A stretch of DNA of 34,542 bases, taken from contig JAQTZZ010000041.1 in the NCBI GenBank assembly GCA_028687545.1, forward strand, positions 1 to 34,542, given 5' to 3'. The DNA is from Candidatus Wallbacteria bacterium. GTDB taxonomy: Bacteria; Muiribacteriota; JAQTZZ01. Shown here in pieces: positions 7,389-14,689 of this stretch. Numbering within the stretch: the stretch's first letter is position 1; each line of letters starts with the position of its first letter. Below the pieces are notes generated by a model. It saw only the letters and a list, made by a program, of their open reading frames with translations, had not been told where the DNA came from and ran no database searches. The position numbers were made by a program, and so were the translations under genes.

Positions 7389-7449
7389 CCAGCCACAAGG
7401 TCACTCCCCGCCGCCCCTTGATAGATCGGCAAGCTGTCCCCGAATCTCC
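7389..7449 (+). repeat. direct repeat B, right flank of toxin-antitoxin module 1
   Basis: This is the partner of the repeat at 6781-6840, in the same orientation, starting 36 bases after the toxin stop codon. The best conserved part is the central TCCCCGCCGCCC followed by TTGA.AGATC. No open frame runs through both copies. Confidence 0.7.
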
Positions 7450-7572
7450 ATAATTCTCTCAAGACCAAGGTCCTTTTATAACCAAAATTTCCAAAAAAAG
7501 CAGTCCAAATGCAGCTAGTGGGAAACATCCTCCGACTATCATGCTAAAAGCAAATCGCCAATTAATCTTGCG

Positions 7573-7818
7573 CTATGCTAAAACAAAGCATCCGATGATC
7601 AGAATCAAGTCGGTAAAAAAAACAGAGAAGAAAAGCATTTGATCATGGTATTTGTAGGGCGAAACAAAATAGTAGAAGTAACCACTTGTCTTTATATCTA
7701 TAAACATGATTAAAAAGGATCCCATAAAGCCAATCATTAATCCGTTGAAGCACAAACTGCACTTAACCAAAAAGGAGGGATGCTCTTCCGTCTCAATTGG
7801 TTTAACGTAATTGCTCAT
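7573..7818 (-). CDS. small two-helix membrane protein
   Basis: The 81-residue ORF encodes a short hydrophilic N-terminus (MSNYVKPIETEEHPS), a first membrane helix at about residues 22-42 (LCFNGLMIGFMGSFLIMFI), a Tyr-rich loop (SGYFYYFVSPYKYHDQ) and a second helix at about 60-81 that runs to the stop codon. An AAAGG site lies 7-8 nt before the ATG. It is more A+T-rich than the housekeeping genes around it and lies between two toxin-antitoxin modules, which suggests acquired DNA. I recognise no family. The clear two-helix pattern makes it more likely than a random frame, but it is not certain to be a gene. Confidence 0.5.
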   Translation of the reverse strand: MSNYVKPIETEEHPSFLVKCSLCFNGLMIGFMGSFLIMFIDIKTSGYFYYFVSPYKYHDQMLFFSVFFTDLILIIGCFVLA

Positions 7819-7987
7819 TTTTTAGCCTTTCAAACTGACCTCAGTCCATCCACTAAGCCAGGTATGGTTATTTCCAAAAGCTAATTTTCAAGATCTGACC
7901 CAGATTCCCATTTTCATGAGACCTTTTCTACATAGTCTATTACATTTCGTTGATAAATTACTGACATAAAATCGCAATGGTGTTAAG

Positions 7988-8057
7988 TCTGGGGCTGCGG
8001 CTTTTTCCTTGCTTTGCTTCTGCTTTTGAGCGGTTTTATGAACTTTTTGCTGAAAAG
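7988..8057 (+). repeat. repeat C, copy 1, downstream of hicB
   Basis: The first 21 bases (7988-8008) match 8676-8696 at 19 positions, sharing TCTGGG and TGCGGCTTTTTCC. Weaker similarity continues to about 8057, including TTGCT.TGC and the TTGA.GGG/CTT.ATG region. The copies have the same orientation and lie on either side of hicAB. On the minus strand both read as short frames containing EKAA-P-L, so they may be decayed copies of one small gene. Confidence 0.5.
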
Positions 8058-8121
8058 ATTGCGCTTTGACCGGATTATAAGCTTCTAAAGAACTGCATGT
8101 TTCCATCTCTTGCTGCCTGAA

Positions 8122-8334
8122 TCACGCATACATCAATCGGCCTTTTGGTTTCGGGACTTCACGTCCGATTTCTTTGGCTGTGTCGATCCACTCAAGAATC
8201 ACTGTCTCGGCATTCTTGATCGCGTCGAAATATGTTGGTCCGTCAGCCATGCAGCCGGGCAGTTCCGGTACTTCCACAATGTAAGAATTGTCTTCCTCGC
8301 TCCAGTAGATGATCATTTCATATTTGTGTTTCAT
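8122..8334 (-). CDS. hicB: HicB-family antitoxin
   Basis: The 70-residue protein is a typical short HicB with a degenerate RNase H fold. It begins KYEMIIYWSEEDNSYIVEVPELPGC, the hallmark strand pair of the family, continues with a helix (TYFDAIKNAETVILEWIDTAKE) and ends with the conserved PKPKGRLMYA tail. It carries no extra DNA-binding domain. It neutralises HicA by direct binding. The ATG at 8334 overlaps the hicA stop in an ATGA, so toxin precedes antitoxin in the operon, the usual hicAB order. Confidence 0.93.
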   Translation of the reverse strand: MKHKYEMIIYWSEEDNSYIVEVPELPGCMADGPTYFDAIKNAETVILEWIDTAKEIGREVPKPKGRLMYA

Positions 8335-8585
8335 TTTCCTCCCTGGTCATGCAATTTATATTTATGAATAATAATTCTGACTTGTTTCACCTGATATGCC
8401 TTGGCTTTGTCTCCTATAGGTTGCAGATTCAAAATCTCAGGAATTCTCTGCAGGTGGAAAATATGATGGTCGCCCCGTAATCTTTCTTCAAATCCCAGGG
8501 AAATCAATAAATTCCGCAAATCAAGAAAGCGGATGTTCCGGTCCGATAGCCCAGAAAGCACTTTTTCCAGGATCTTCTTATTCAT
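8331..8585 (-). CDS. hicA: HicA-family mRNA interferase toxin
   Basis: The 84-residue protein has the HicA double-stranded-RNA-binding-like fold and is expected to cleave mRNA in the cytoplasm. Signatures are the RFLDLRNLLISLGFEERLRGDHHIFH stretch, with the active-site His in GDHHIFH (about residues 40-41), followed by PEILNLQPIGDKAKAYQVKQVRIIIHKY. At 84 residues it is longer than the roughly 60 of minimal HicA, mainly through an N-terminal helix (MNKKILEKVLSGLSDRN). Its ATG overlaps the stop of an upstream 66-codon frame that I do not consider a gene. A perfect 15-bp inverted repeat lies about 200 bp upstream and is a candidate operator. Confidence 0.92.
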   Translation of the reverse strand: MNKKILEKVLSGLSDRNIRFLDLRNLLISLGFEERLRGDHHIFHLQRIPEILNLQPIGDKAKAYQVKQVRIIIHKYKLHDQGGK

Positions 8586-8675
8586 GACATAATGTTATTC
8601 CCAATCCCCGGGTAATTCAACTTTTCATTACAAAAAGTCATTTTGATCATGATGTAGCTTTGAGAGTCAGCTAGT

Positions 8676-8745
8676 TCTGGGATTGCGGCTTTTTCCTGGT
8701 TTTGCTCTGCCCCTTGAAGGGCTTCATGCCGAAATTGGCCAGGAG
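8676..8745 (+). repeat. repeat C, copy 2, upstream of hicA
   Basis: Partner of the repeat at 7988-8057, in the same orientation; the 21-base core (8676-8696) matches at 19 positions and the following 50 bases are only loosely similar. It lies between hicA and the 15-bp inverted repeat. Confidence 0.5.
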
Positions 8746-8781
8746 CTGGTTCTTCCTGTGTACTATTTTTCAATTCCTGCA

Positions 8782-8818
8782 TTCACTGTCAAAATACTTT
8801 TTTTATTTTGACAGTGAA
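8782..8818. promoter_or_regulatory. perfect 15-bp inverted repeat with 7-nt centre
   Basis: TTCACTGTCAAAATA (8782-8796) and its exact reverse complement (8804-8818) flank a 7-base T-rich centre. Each arm contains TTGACA on one strand (plus 8809-8814, minus 8787-8792), pointing outwards, so the element could hold divergent -35 boxes and an operator for hicAB. No good -10 box is found at normal spacing on either side. The arm/centre geometry also resembles a tyrosine-recombinase crossover site. The rest of the stretch, 8819-9038, shows no gene or other structure. Confidence 0.6.
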
Positions 8819-9038
8819 CTGTCGTTATTAAATTTTGAGCAGCAGTGCCAGCCACGATATTTCACTGGTGAGCCTGATTTTCAGATGGGATAATGAAGTT
8901 GCCTCTATCCCGAGCAATGCAAAATCTGCCTGGGCGCAAATCCGGAAGCAGTGTTTTAATATGACAGTTTGAGGCAGTCGTTCTGTATGACACAGGTAGT
9001 CTATTACTGAGAGCACGACAGATTCGGGAATTTACTTG

Positions 9039-9773
9039 TTATTCCCCAGGTTTCTTTACTCTGACGTTGAATTTTGCAGAAAGCGGTAGATTCTGCCTTT
9101 TGTCGGCATACTTCTGGGTAGACCAGGGCGGCTTGATTGCCGAATCCGCGAATCTCACGAAAAGTTCGGCTTCAAAGGGGACATCTTTGTTTCTTGTGAC
9201 CTTGAGCCTGACGAAATCATACTTTCCGTTGAGCGCGCCTTGTCCTGCACCAGGCTCAGGTTCAAGCACAGTGAGATCCCCGATGTCTCCATTGACAGGG
9301 CCGTTGGCGTCTCTGCCCCTGTCCGAGGAGTCAGGATTGCCGCATGTGAAAGTGATCTCTCCGGTGGAAGTGTTGTCATACAGGCTCTTGAAAACAAAGT
9401 CAGCCCCGCCTGCCGCAGCTGCAGCCGGATGTGTTGGAGTTTTACTGAAAAAAACTGTGATCACGTCGTCATTGTCCAGCAGGCCGTTGTTGTTGAGATC
9501 AACAGTCTGCTGCGCGTCGCAGATGGCGAACGGGGGAAGATAGGAGACAGTGATGTTATCCCTATTTACAGGATCTGTAGGGTTCGCTGGGTCCATTTTT
9601 CGATCTGGTCCGGCTGAGATGATGACTCCATCTTCAGGTAAAATTGTATAGGGTATTCCCCATGGATCACTCTTGTTTTCAGTCAGGTATTTCGGGACCA
9701 GCAGATCCAGGCTTTTGCAGGTGCATTTTTCCCTTACCTGATAGTTGATGATTGCATCGCGGATAACCCACAT
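9039..9773 (-). CDS. type II secretion pseudopilin-like protein with dockerin-like calcium loop
   Basis: From the first ATG the protein has 244 residues. WVIRDAIINYQVREK followed by DPWGIPYTILPEDGVIISAGPD matches the helix and DPWG-PY core of GspG-type pseudopilins. A segment DLNNNGLLDNDD is spaced like an EF-hand or dockerin calcium loop. The frame stays open upstream to about 9967, and the extension encodes what the ATG-initiated form lacks: Lys, then a Gly-Cys-Gly start of a hydrophobic helix (GILILVGLLCVIL) leading directly into the helix. No ATG, GTG or TTG occurs in it; an ATT at 9897-9899 follows a GAGG site, and a CTG lies at 9888-9890. The true start is therefore uncertain, and Glu5 of classical prepilins is missing. 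It could be a diverged minor pseudopilin or a gene that has lost its start. Confidence 0.6.
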   Translation of the reverse strand: MWVIRDAIINYQVREKCTCKSLDLLVPKYLTENKSDPWGIPYTILPEDGVIISAGPDRKMDPANPTDPVNRDNITVSYLPPFAICDAQQTVDLNNNGLLDNDDVITVFFSKTPTHPAAAAAGGADFVFKSLYDNTSTGEITFTCGNPDSSDRGRDANGPVNGDIGDLTVLEPEPGAGQGALNGKYDFVRLKVTRNKDVPFEAELFVRFADSAIKPPWSTQKYADKRQNLPLSAKFNVRVKKPGE

Positions 9774-9919
9774 TGAGCGTTGAGCATAATATATTTTACT
9801 TTTGATCGGCCCTGCTATGTTTCCCTCAGGGAGAATGACGCATAATAAACCAACTAAAATCAGTATGCCGCAGCCGATGTTTGTTTTCAGTTCACTAATT
9901 CCAGTCCTCGAAATAGAAC

Positions 9920-9947
9920 TTGCTTCACCACTTATTTGTAATATACT
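9920..9947 (+). promoter_or_regulatory. putative promoter of the STAND regulator gene
   Basis: TTGCTT (9920-9925), a 16-nt spacer and TATACT (9942-9947) face the STAND gene, with a predicted start near 9954, about 48 nt before the ATG at 10002. It lies inside the upstream part of the divergent pseudopilin frame, so the two genes may share control. Confidence 0.45.
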
Positions 9948-10001
9948 ACAGCATTTTTCAGGCTTGATTCAAACAAAGTTCCAAACTGAACGGAATGGCT
10001 G

Positions 10002-12698
10002 ATGGTTGCGGAAAGCCCTGGAAATGCTGACTTGCAGGATTCGGGAACAACCTGTATATTTCTAGTTATGAACACAAGGCAGGGGCATAGCGGGCGTTCG
10101 GCATTGATCGAAAAACTGTACCTGAGGATCGGGGAAGCGGGCTGCATTGTCGTGGTCGGGCTGCCCGGCATGGGCAAGACCTGGACCGCCAATGCGCTTC
10201 AGGCGAAAATTATGGAAAAGCGGAAGACAATCCGCCTCAACTGCGTGGATGACTGGAATGCAGAGGATTTCTTCGCTGAGCTGAACACAAAACTGACCCT
10301 GCTCACAGGTAGCGCTGCCGGTTCCGCGGCAAATGAACCCGGGAAACTATGCGCACTTCTCGCAGAGAAATCGATCACACTGATTCTCGACGACATCCAT
10401 CTATGCGAAACAGAGGCAGTGAGCCTGATCGAGGTTGCGGCCAGGACAGCTCAAGGCTCGATCATCGCTTTTTCCCAGAAAAGGCCTGACCTGAAGCCTG
10501 CAGTGGTCCCTGACGTGTTCACCCAGATCCTCAGGGAACTGACTGAGCCTGAAACCGCGGAGATGGTAGGCTCGATTTTCGGTTTTCACGGAGTCCGGCC
10601 TCCCAAGGATTGTGCCAAGATCCATGAACTGACCAACGGACATCCTCTGTCAGTCAAGTTGGCCTGCGGAATCCTGCTTTCCGGGAAAACCACTCTCACT
10701 GACCTGCAAAAAGCTGATCTTTCGAATTTCAGGGACAGATATCTGGAAGAATTCATCTGGGAGATGCAGTCCGCTGAAGTGCGGAAAATGCTGTCCATTC
10801 TCAGTGTGCTGAGGATTCCGATCAACAGGAAGATTATCGGAGCAGGCAGGGAGGACTCCATTGACTGCATGCTGGATACCTGCCTGATTGAAAGCGATCA
10901 TTCAGGAGCGGTTTTCCTCCCCAGAATGCTGAAAAACATGGTTTTGAATAAAAACGGCGAAAGCAGGAGCAGGAAGCTGCATCTGGAAGCTGCAGGCCTG
11001 CTTTCAAGCTGCAAGGAAAACCCGGAGTGCCTAAGAGAGGCCTATTATCATTTCTCGATCGCCGGTGAAAGGGAGAAAGCAATCGATGCATTGCTGGAAC
11101 TGGGGAATCTGAATATCTATCTCCAGGAGGTTTTTGGAGACGCAGCTCACATCCTGAACCGGGAGATCGAGAAGGGACATTACAGGAACCAGGAACTGCG
11201 TGTGATGCTGGCAGACCAGCTGATTCACCTTGGAAAAATTGAGGAAGCTGAAGCTGTGATTGTGTCAATTCAAGGCTTCTACAGGCATTTTCTGGAAGGA
11301 AATATCGAGTACATGAAAGGCAGGACTGAAAAAGCGCTGGCCTTGTATCAGCGGATTCTCGGGACTTCAGGAAACAGGAAGTTCGAACTGCTGGTTTCGG
11401 TCTACATCGCGGAGTGCCAGATGGCCATGTGCAATTTCAGCGAATCAACCAGGTTTTTTGATGAAATCTCTGCAGACCCTGCTCTAGAGGAATATCCAGA
11501 TGTCAGGGCTCTGTATTGCTTTACCCGTGCAGTCGTATACTACCTCAACGGCAGCCTGACTCAGGCGCTGCCTCTGATCGAAGAAGCCTTATCCCTTTTC
11601 CGGAAACTTTCGGTCAGAGCCAGAGTAGTTTCCACCTTGAACACTAGAGGATACATGCTTTTTCTTCAGAACCGCGGGGTGGAGGCAGAATCCCAGGCTA
11701 ATGAAGCCATCGCGATCGCCAGGGAAATCGGCGATTCGGTCAAGGAAGCCGAGGGCTATGGTCTGCTTGCTGAAATCTGCAGCCTGACCGGCGCATACGA
11801 CAGGGCAATCGAATTCAGACTCAAAGCGCACGACCTGTACCGCCTGACAGGCAGCCGTGATTTCATAGGCGTCAATTACATCAGTATCGGAACAGCCTGG
11901 CTCAGGCTTCTGAATCTGGCTGACGCGGAATATTATTTCCTGAAAGGGATGGGTGTTGTAGACGGGCTGGAAGACAAGCTTGCCAAGCTTACAGCTGTGA
12001 TCAATTTCTGCGAATTCCTGATTTTCTCAGGCAGGCTCAGCGAGGCCTATAAGAGACTGACCGGCATCAGAAGTGAACTCAATGGCGAGATCCCCGGGGT
12101 GATGGCTTCTTTTTACTGGCAGCTGGGGATAGTCCTGGAACTGGCAGGCAGAAAGGACGAAGCAGGAGACTGCTTCAATCAATACCGCAGCGAGCTGGAC
12201 AAGCTGCCTTCCCAGACCAGGGAGGCGATCGAGCGCGACGATGCCTGGCTCAAAGGGAAAGTCGCAGAGACCAGGGACAGAACCAGGGTCCTCAGAAGGG
12301 GGAAAAACCCGGAGCTCCTTGATTTAGCTGCTGCCGACTCCCTGCGCGGGAAGCCGGAGAAATTCGAGATTCTGGCAGATTTCGTAAATTCCAGCCTGCA
12401 TGTGGACGGAAAGGAAATAAACATCTTCAGAAAGCGCACGCTGGCCAGGCTGCTGCGTGAAATTGCGGTAAAGCCAGGGACAGAGCATAAGGCGGCTGCG
12501 ATCTACCCCCGCATCTGGGGGCGCGGTTTTGTCCCTGGCGAAGATGACAACTCTTTCCGCAACAACATTTCACGCCTGAGAAGGATCCTGGATTCGAAAA
12601 AACTGGACCGCTTCATTGAAAATACAGACAATCCGAACTGCTGCCGCTTTAGCGACTCAGTGAATTACTGCATCCTGCTGCCGATGTTCGAGAATTGA
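10002..12698 (+). CDS. STAND-type ATPase regulator with TPR array and C-terminal winged helix
   Basis: The 898-residue protein has an N-terminal P-loop ATPase with Walker A GLPGMGKT (53-60) and Walker B LILDDIH (127-133), the latter followed by a region like the NB-ARC/MalT arm. A long helical middle of about residues 350-760 contains TPR units, for example AEGYGLLAEICSLTGAYDRA. A C-terminal domain (about 787-898) reads as an OmpR/SARP-like winged helix: a helix with RTLARLLREI, the IWGRGF turn, a recognition-helix-like NSFRNNISRLRRIL and a terminal β-hairpin. This order (ATPase-TPR-DNA binding) is that of MalT, but with a winged helix in place of a LuxR domain. It is probably a cytoplasmic, ligand-sensing transcription factor. 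ATG 10068 is an alternative start; neither has a strong ribosome binding site. A metalloprotease gene follows after 56 nt. Confidence 0.85.
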   Translation: MVAESPGNADLQDSGTTCIFLVMNTRQGHSGRSALIEKLYLRIGEAGCIVVVGLPGMGKTWTANALQAKIMEKRKTIRLNCVDDWNAEDFFAELNTKLTLLTGSAAGSAANEPGKLCALLAEKSITLILDDIHLCETEAVSLIEVAARTAQGSIIAFSQKRPDLKPAVVPDVFTQILRELTEPETAEMVGSIFGFHGVRPPKDCAKIHELTNGHPLSVKLACGILLSGKTTLTDLQKADLSNFRDRYLEEFIWEMQSAEVRKMLSILSVLRIPINRKIIGAGREDSIDCMLDTCLIESDHSGAVFLPRMLKNMVLNKNGESRSRKLHLEAAGLLSSCKENPECLREAYYHFSIAGEREKAIDALLELGNLNIYLQEVFGDAAHILNREIEKGHYRNQELRVMLADQLIHLGKIEEAEAVIVSIQGFYRHFLEGNIEYMKGRTEKALALYQRILGTSGNRKFELLVSVYIAECQMAMCNFSESTRFFDEISADPALEEYPDVRALYCFTRAVVYYLNGSLTQALPLIEEALSLFRKLSVRARVVSTLNTRGYMLFLQNRGVEAESQANEAIAIAREIGDSVKEAEGYGLLAEICSLTGAYDRAIEFRLKAHDLYRLTGSRDFIGVNYISIGTAWLRLLNLADAEYYFLKGMGVVDGLEDKLAKLTAVINFCEFLIFSGRLSEAYKRLTGIRSELNGEIPGVMASFYWQLGIVLELAGRKDEAGDCFNQYRSELDKLPSQTREAIERDDAWLKGKVAETRDRTRVLRRGKNPELLDLAAADSLRGKPEKFEILADFVNSSLHVDGKEINIFRKRTLARLLREIAVKPGTEHKAAAIYPRIWGRGFVPGEDDNSFRNNISRLRRILDSKKLDRFIENTDNPNCCRFSDSVNYCILLPMFEN

Positions 12699-12754
12699 GA
12701 GTTTTCAACCAGATGCAAGTTGTGAATCTGTGCTGAAGTGATCAAAGGAGCATT

Positions 12755-13606
12755 ATGAGTGAATTTCAATCAAAGTTTTTCAGGGTCTCTGATTCTACTG
12801 GTTTTGATTATAACTCTGCCGAAGTTAAAAAGCTGCTGGACAGGATACTTGTGGAACAGGCTCAATTCATCAGAGTTGATTCAGCTGGTTTTAAAAAAAC
12901 GGATGTATTTTTCAACAAGGAAACGTCCAGTGCAGCTGATGGAAAGATCTTTCTTTGGCTGAAGCCCCCTGCAACCGCTGATGTCCTGCTGGAAGAGATT
13001 GAACTGCTGCACAGGCACGAACTGACCCATATACTGATTCAGATGCGTTGCGGAACTGAATTCCTGCCTGTCATCTTCTGGGAAGGCATTCCGATCCATT
13101 TTGCCGACAATTTTGTTAGAACCAGGCTGTCCGGAAATTCCTACCATGATTACTGCAGGGTTTTTCTGGATAAAAAGTGCCTGATCCCAATGGAGCTGAT
13201 CCAGCTCGGACATAATTATTACGGTATGCGCCAGGACTTCAGAATCGACATCCAGGCCGGTTCTTTCGCTGGATTCATGATCGAAAAACATGGTATTGAT
13301 AAAATCGTGGATTTCCTTCGCGATTTCCAGCCGCCTGTTCCGGAAAAGCCGGTGTTATCAATCAATCCCCTTTGCCGGAAGTTTTTCGGAATGGATTTCA
13401 AGGGGCTGGAGAGTGAATGGAATAACTACCTTCTCGCTCTGCCTGAAAGAGCTCAACTGAGAGATAAATTCGCCGGGAAAAACTTTCCCTCTGAAATTCC
13501 TCTGGCTCATAAGCACTGCAGATTCTGCTACCATCCTTTCGAAGAGGGTGAAATCTGCCCTGCCTGCAAAGCAGACAACAGGATAGAATTGATAGTTGAA
13601 TCATAA
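12755..13606 (+). CDS. cytosolic HEXXH zinc metalloprotease with C-terminal zinc ribbon
   Basis: The 283-residue protein carries a gluzincin-type motif, His88-Glu-Leu-Thr-His92 within LLHRHELTHIL, and a downstream FWEGIPIHFAD in which Glu110 is the likely third zinc ligand, as in peptidase_MA-like families. The C-terminus has a separate zinc ribbon with Cys255/Cys258 and Cys268/Cys271 (CRFC ... CPAC). There is no signal peptide, so it probably acts in the cytoplasm. The ATG at 12755 has AAAGGAG 5 nt upstream. It follows the STAND regulator by 56 nt and ends at a terminator, so the two probably form one transcript. I do not know a characterised homologue; the substrate could be a regulatory protein, but nothing in the sequence names it. 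Confidence 0.8.
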   Translation: MSEFQSKFFRVSDSTGFDYNSAEVKKLLDRILVEQAQFIRVDSAGFKKTDVFFNKETSSAADGKIFLWLKPPATADVLLEEIELLHRHELTHILIQMRCGTEFLPVIFWEGIPIHFADNFVRTRLSGNSYHDYCRVFLDKKCLIPMELIQLGHNYYGMRQDFRIDIQAGSFAGFMIEKHGIDKIVDFLRDFQPPVPEKPVLSINPLCRKFFGMDFKGLESEWNNYLLALPERAQLRDKFAGKNFPSEIPLAHKHCRFCYHPFEEGEICPACKADNRIELIVES

Positions 13607-13609
13607 ATT

Positions 13610-13635
13610 AAAAACCCGCCGGGAGGCGGGTTTTT
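13610..13635. terminator. bidirectional intrinsic terminator
   Basis: An 11-bp stem (AAAAACCCGCC with GGCGGGTTTTT) closes a 4-nt GGGA loop and has A and T runs on its two sides. It lies between the convergent metalloprotease gene (stop at 13606) and gap (stop at 13671), serving both. Confidence 0.92.
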
Positions 13636-13670
13636 GCTTATGTGATTCTGTCAAATGTATAGACCCGGTG

Positions 13671-14687
13671 TCACAGGCCTTTCTTGATCATCAGCAGAGC
13701 GAGGTCTCTTACGCGGCAGGAATAGCCCCACTCATTGTCATACCAGGCTACGACTTTGCAAAGCCTGTTGTCGATCACCATCGTGCAGAGGGAATCAAAG
13801 ATAGAGGATGATTCGTTTCCACAGAAATCGATGGAGACCAGCGGCTTGTTGCAGTATTCGATGTAGCCCTTCATCGGGCCTTCAGCTGCTTTCTTGACTA
13901 CTTCATTGATCTGTTCCTTGGTGGCATCTTTTTCCAGAGTCACAACCAGGTCCACAACAGAGACATCAGGAGTCGGGACGCGCATCGCGAATCCGTCCAG
14001 CTTGCCTTTCAGTTCCGGAATCACCTGTGCAACTGCTTTGGCTGCGCCGGTGGTGGTGGGAATCATGGACATGGCGGCAGCCCTGGCGCGGCGCAGGTCC
14101 TTATGCGGGAAATCCAGGATCACCTGGTCATTGGTGTAGGCATGGATTGTGGTCATCAGGCCGTGCTTGATGCCGAAATTGTCCATCAGCACCTTGGCGA
14201 CCGGAGCCAGGCAGTTGGTGGTACAGGAAGCATTGGAAACAGTCTTATGCTTGGCAGGATCATATTTGTCGTGATTGACGCCCATCACTACCGTAATGTC
14301 GCAGCCTTCCTTGTCCTTGGCAGGGGCGGTCAGGATCAGCCTCTTGGCACCGGCAGCAATGTGCGGCATCAGCTTCTCTCGTTCCACGAATTTGCCCGTG
14401 GACTCGATCACAATGTCGACTCCCAGGTCTTTCCAGGGCAGATTGGAGGGGTCTTTCTCGGCCAGCACCTTTATTTTCCTGCCGCCGACCACTAGATGGC
14501 CGTTGTCGATCGAGACATCTTCCTTGAGAATTCCGTGAATCGAGTCATATTTCAGGAGATGTGCCAGAGTTTCAGGCGTGGTCAGGTCATTGATGGCTAC
14601 AAATTCGAGTTCCTTGTTCTGCAGAGCTGAGCGGAGCACGAGTCTGCCGATTCTTCCGAAACCGTTGATTGCAATCTTGGCGCACAT
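13671..14687 (-). CDS. gap: glyceraldehyde-3-phosphate dehydrogenase, type I
   Basis: The enzyme oxidises glyceraldehyde 3-phosphate to 1,3-bisphosphoglycerate with NAD. The 338 residues show the Rossmann start [10 protein letters not shown], Asp34 in AINDL (favouring NAD over NADP), the catalytic Cys155 in [12 protein letters not shown], His182 in [10 protein letters not shown], and the [12 protein letters not shown] tail. The ATG at 14687 lies 2 nt after the rpsA stop, with an AAGGAGGA site inside the last rpsA codons, so it is the last gene of the cmk-plsC-rpsA-gap operon. It is therefore separated from pgk-tpiA by over 7 kb and shares control with a ribosomal protein gene, which is unusual. 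Confidence 0.97.
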   Translation of the reverse strand: MCAKIAINGFGRIGRLVLRSALQNKELEFVAINDLTTPETLAHLLKYDSIHGILKEDVSIDNGHLVVGGRKIKVLAEKDPSNLPWKDLGVDIVIESTGKFVEREKLMPHIAAGAKRLILTAPAKDKEGCDITVVMGVNHDKYDPAKHKTVSNASCTTNCLAPVAKVLMDNFGIKHGLMTTIHAYTNDQVILDFPHKDLRRARAAAMSMIPTTTGAAKAVAQVIPELKGKLDGFAMRVPTPDVSVVDLVVTLEKDATKEQINEVVKKAAEGPMKGYIEYCNKPLVSIDFCGNESSSIFDSLCTMVIDNRLCKVVAWYDNEWGYSCRVRDLALLMIKKGL

Positions 14688-14689
14688 GG

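Noticed and set aside
7462-7476. Short hairpin GACC/GGTC followed by T-rich bases after repeat B
   Set aside because: Only a 4-bp stem with a short mixed tail; too weak to call a terminator.
7888-8106. 72-residue minus-strand frame after hicB
   Set aside because: Poor start context and low-complexity Lys/Gln content; it overlaps repeat C copy 1 and resembles the frame in copy 2, so it is better explained as a decayed repeat.
8582-8782. 66-residue minus-strand frame overlapping hicA by ATGA
   Set aside because: Its ATG lies inside the 15-bp inverted repeat with no ribosome binding site and would be upstream of a transcript started from the -35 there; it overlaps repeat C copy 2.
8828-9016. 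62-residue minus-strand frame
   Set aside because: No ribosome binding site, no family pattern and no position in an operon.
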